DNA from: G965198795 sp965198795
Lineage (GTDB): Bacteria; Pseudomonadota; Alphaproteobacteria; Rhodospirillales; Casp-alpha2
DNA length: 64,000 nt
Assembly (NCBI GenBank): GCA_965198795.1
Contig: OZ240674.1
Location: 1,922,001-1,986,000 of the forward strand
Direction: 5' to 3'
This document shows, piece by piece, positions 61,254 to 64,000 of this stretch (position 1 is its first letter; each line of letters begins with the position of its first letter). A model generated the notes under the pieces. That model did not search any database. It was not told the origin of the DNA and worked only from the letters and a program-made list of their open reading frames with translations. The position numbers and the translations under genes were made by a program.

Positions 61254-63719
61254 TCATTCCGCTGGTTCCGCCGGCGCTTTCGGCGGCGGAGCGGACGCTC
61301 CCTCAGGCGGGTTTTCAAGAGCCGGAGCGTTTTTAGGATTAAGCGGCAGCCGGCACGTTACCCGCGTGCCCTTATTGGGTTGCGACTCGATTTCCACCGT
61401 GCCGCCGTGGAGGTGAATGAACGAGCGGACGAGGGCGAGTCCGAGTCCCGGCCCTGTTTCCCCGCCTTCCGGCGGCGGGGCTTTCTCAAACGGTTGGAAC
61501 AGGCGCTCGCGGTCGTCTTTTCGAATGCCGTGTCCCGTGTCGCTCACCCGGATCAGCAGTTTATCCGCATCGCGCGACGCGGCGATATTGATCCGCCCGC
61601 CGTGAGGCGTGAAGGTGACGGCGTTGTCCAGCAATTGCGAGATGGCCTGACGGAGCCGTCTCGGGTCACCCTTGAAGCCGCCCGCGTCGGCGGCGATCCG
61701 CAGGCTCAGCTTGATATCCTTCGCTTGAGCCGGCGGCGAGAACGACACGGCCAATTCCTGGATCAGGTTGGAGACGTCGATGTCTTCCGTTTCCAGCATG
61801 ATCTGATCCGCCTCGATCGCCGCCAGTTCCAGTATATTGGCGACCACCTCGACCAAACCGCGCGAGGTGTCCATGATGTTTTCGGCGTATTCCTGCTGCT
61901 GGCTGTTCAGTTCCCCGAAATAGTTCCCCGCCAGCATGTCGGCGAACCCCGTAATGGCGTTCAGCGGCGTTCGGAGTTCCTTCGACAGATTGGCGATGAA
62001 GTCGGATTTCACCCGGCTGGCTTCCTGAAAGGCTTCGGCGCGGGCGCGGAGCGCGTCTTCCAAAGCCACGTCATCCGTGACGTCCAGATAGCTCAACAGG
62101 ACGGCGCCGTCCGGCAGCGGCACGTTGGCGTATTCCAGAACCCGTCCGTCCGTCAACCGTGAGCGGTCCCGGCCCAGTTCGCGGCGCATCATCGAGGCCA
62201 GCATTTTCTGGCGCTGCCGGGCCCAGTCCGGCTCGGTTCCGGCCAGCGGGCGGACCGCCTCGACGAAATCGGTGATGTGGGTGCGCGGCGTCAAGCGATC
62301 CGGTTTGATGTCCCAGAGTTGCGCGAAGGTCGGATTGGACAGTTTTAACCGGCCGTCCGAGCCGAACACGGCGATGGCCTCGAACAGGTTGTCCAGGGTG
62401 GCCCGCTGAACCTGATCCAGCGAATTGATGGAGCGCTCTAGGTCCAGTTGATCGGTGACGTCGTCATAGGTGAACGCCAGTCCGCCCCCGGGCAGCGGAT
62501 GGCAGACCAGACGCAATGTCCGGCCGTTGGGCAAGTGCATCAGATCGCCGGTGACATCCGTGACGTCCTCGAACAGTTGGAGCTGCTCGACCTTGTAGGC
62601 CCGGAAATCCGGCACTTCCGGCAAACGCCGGTTCTCCCGGAGACTCTCGAGAATTTCCCCATAGCCGGGACCGCTCGTCAGGAAATCCCGGTCCAGCCCC
62701 CACAGCTCCTCGTAGGCGCGGTTGAAGAAATCAAGCCGCGTGTTCTCGCCGAAGATGGCGACGGCCATGGCGACGTTGCCGAGCACGGCTTCCGCCAAAT
62801 TGGGGCGGGCGGGCGCCGCTGTTTCCTCTTGGGCCTGTTTTTCGAGCGCCGCCCCGCTTTCCGGGCGCGGAGCGGCGGACGACGCCTCCGCCGGGTCGCC
62901 GCAGGTTTCCACCGGCAGGGCGTAGCCGATCATGCCGCCGGCTCCGTTTTCGCCGACGGGACTTTCGGTGACGTCGTAGGCCGCCGTTTCTCCCGCCTCG
63001 ATCAGTTCTTCCCGCTCATTGAGGGGACGGCCCTCGCCCCGCGCGCGCGCGGCCAGGCCGTCATTGGGACCCGCGACCCGTTTTGAGAGAGCGGCCTGAT
63101 TTGTGAAGGCGATCTTCAGAGTCTCGTCGCGCAGCCACACTGGGAACGGCAGCGCGTCGAGCAGGCTGCGGATGTGCGAGTCGCGCGCTTCAGGAAGGTC
63201 CGTGTTCCCGGTAAGGTCCACCAGCAATCGCGCCGCCTGGCTGACGTCGCGCATCCAGACGAGATCGGCGAGTTTTTGATCCGATCCGTCCCGCACACGG
63301 ACGCCGACAGCTTGAATCAGGTTTCTGGCGCCCGCGCCTGCCAGCGGCAGCACTAACTGAAAATCCCGCCCCCCGGTTCGCAATTTTTCGACCGCTTCGG
63401 CCAGGACGGGCCGCGCGTGCGGGTCGAACTTTTCCACGATGGCGTCGAACCGGCTCGACGTGCCGTCCGCCAGGGTCAGAAGCCGGGCCATGCTTCGCGT
63501 ACAGGTGATCCCCCCGCCGGCGTGATCCCAAAGAAACAGGCCATCGGGCGAGCCGGCCAGAATTTCCCGGGCCTTGACGGCGACGGCCTCGACCCGCGCG
63601 CATTCCGTCTCGGCCTCCAGCGCGCGCCGGAGCAAAAGCCAGACCATGGGCGTCAACGCGGCGACCCCGGCCAGAATACCGAGGCCGAGCGCGGCGATGG
63701 GGGACAATGAATTCAACAC
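61254..63719 (-). CDS. DivL-like PAS sensor kinase lacking the phospho-acceptor histidine
   Basis: A membrane-anchored protein of about 821 residues. One helix (SPIAALGLGILAGVAALTPMV) lies at the N-terminus, followed by three PAS-like domains (for example NVAMAVAIFGENTRLDFFNR and LFEAIAVFGSDGRLKLSN) and a HisKA/HATPase module. In HisKA the usual S-H-E-L-R-T-P reads SKELRTPLN: the histidine codon is AAG at 61980-61982, about residue 580. The ATP domain is intact (QLLDNAVTF, SDTGHGIRK, GPGLGLALVRSF). Position beside the tsaE-addBA cluster is as for DivL, which carries tyrosine at this site. The start is uncertain: GTG 63719 is chosen, and TTG 63770 is possible. Confidence 0.88.
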   Translation of the reverse strand: MLNSLSPIAALGLGILAGVAALTPMVWLLLRRALEAETECARVEAVAVKAREILAGSPDGLFLWDHAGGGITCTRSMARLLTLADGTSSRFDAIVEKFDPHARPVLAEAVEKLRTGGRDFQLVLPLAGAGARNLIQAVGVRVRDGSDQKLADLVWMRDVSQAARLLVDLTGNTDLPEARDSHIRSLLDALPFPVWLRDETLKIAFTNQAALSKRVAGPNDGLAARARGEGRPLNEREELIEAGETAAYDVTESPVGENGAGGMIGYALPVETCGDPAEASSAAPRPESGAALEKQAQEETAAPARPNLAEAVLGNVAMAVAIFGENTRLDFFNRAYEELWGLDRDFLTSGPGYGEILESLRENRRLPEVPDFRAYKVEQLQLFEDVTDVTGDLMHLPNGRTLRLVCHPLPGGGLAFTYDDVTDQLDLERSINSLDQVQRATLDNLFEAIAVFGSDGRLKLSNPTFAQLWDIKPDRLTPRTHITDFVEAVRPLAGTEPDWARQRQKMLASMMRRELGRDRSRLTDGRVLEYANVPLPDGAVLLSYLDVTDDVALEDALRARAEAFQEASRVKSDFIANLSKELRTPLNAITGFADMLAGNYFGELNSQQQEYAENIMDTSRGLVEVVANILELAAIEADQIMLETEDIDVSNLIQELAVSFSPPAQAKDIKLSLRIAADAGGFKGDPRRLRQAISQLLDNAVTFTPHGGRINIAASRDADKLLIRVSDTGHGIRKDDRERLFQPFEKAPPPEGGETGPGLGLALVRSFIHLHGGTVEIESQPNKGTRVTCRLPLNPKNAPALENPPEGASAPPPKAPAEPAE

Positions 63720-63789
63720 GACGCGGAACCTTACGCGGCTTGTTCGGCGACAAGGGCCGGATATTGTCAAACTGTTCGTCTGAAAGCCA

Positions 63790-63990
63790 GAATGCTATGA
63801 TATATACCTTCCATCGTTTCATATAGCCCGCGCGTCTTGAAACATATCCCGTTCCACAGGGTCACGCCTTAATTCAAAATAATATATGTAATAATTTAAA
63901 TATTAAAAAATAAAATCAAAATAATTTTTATTTTATTGAATAAATTCATATTTTTTCTACATTAAAAATAAAAAATATTATTTTTTGACG
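63790..63990. other. Very AT-rich non-coding block at the window end
   Basis: After the kinase gene the sequence becomes almost purely A and T (about 63870-63985), with runs of A and T of three to six bases and no open frame. It probably includes the kinase promoter. The abrupt shift from the GC-rich genome resembles the 39.3 kb block. The final bases GACGCGGAGAATTC look normal again. Confidence 0.6.
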
Positions 63991-64000
63991 CGGAGAATTC

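Noticed and set aside
63790..63990. Origin or phage attachment region in the AT-rich terminal block
   Set aside because: No DnaA boxes, iterons, integrase or tRNA were identified; low GC alone is not enough.

Overview
The window is GC-rich bacterial chromosome and reads as an alphaproteobacterium, probably a marine or host-associated Rhodospirillales-like lineage. Two gene neighbourhoods support this: trpF-trpB-trpA-accD-folC, and tsaE-amgK-murU-addB-addA-trxA with a DivL-like PAS kinase nearby. A complete taurine dissimilation locus and a TauA/TauC pair of the marine type fit the same picture. No tRNA, rRNA, CRISPR array, integrase or intact transposase was seen.

Layout. 0-3.2 kb holds a phytanoyl-CoA dioxygenase-family gene, then a decayed stretch with an epimerase C-terminus fused to an IS481-like transposase remnant and several short tandem repeats. 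3.2-9.1 kb holds redox genes: a leaderless solute-binding-domain protein divergent from a tungsten/molybdenum aldehyde ferredoxin oxidoreductase, then a two-subunit IorAB-type molybdenum hydroxylase. 9.2-11.1 kb holds yqeY and carA, divergent. 11.1-26.1 kb is a C2/C3 sulfonate and methylated-amine region. It contains a LacI regulator, a dimethylglycine/sarcosine dehydrogenase-like enzyme and an HpsN/HisD-like dehydrogenase in one operon. Divergent from these is tauABC, followed by tpa, tauR, xsc and pta. Taurine would be imported by TauABC, transaminated by Tpa to sulfoacetaldehyde, split by Xsc to sulfite and acetyl phosphate, and passed to acetyl-CoA by Pta. A palindrome in the tpa-tauR gap is a strong candidate TauR operator.

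26-40 kb is accessory: carbonic anhydrase, a lipoprotein, a 1367-residue single-chain restriction-modification enzyme whose specificity region is AT-rich, a broken NYN-domain gene, an IalB-family protein with a hexanucleotide microsatellite in its signal peptide, asparaginase, a broken SpoU methyltransferase gene, a quinone oxidoreductase, and MFS and DMT transporters. This part also carries copies of a roughly 235-250 bp miniature element whose ends match the end of an IS630-type remnant at 11.06 kb. 40-46.6 kb is the trp-accD-folC housekeeping cluster. 46.7-48 kb is a phospholipase-D-family gene with two in-frame stops and one frameshift. 48.2-58.3 kb is gloB, trxA, the AddAB recombination nuclease, the AmgK-MurU peptidoglycan-recycling pair and tsaE. 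58.4-64 kb holds a flavin ferredoxin-NADP reductase, a class V aminotransferase, hspQ and a large PAS-domain DivL-like kinase in which the phospho-acceptor histidine is lysine. The window ends in a very AT-rich block.

The main non-standard signals are the histidine-less DivL-like kinase, the miniature-element/IS630 pairing, the AT-rich recognition domain of the restriction enzyme, the palindromic TauR site, and the many short tandem duplications placed at gene starts. No wholly unknown multi-gene system is evident.
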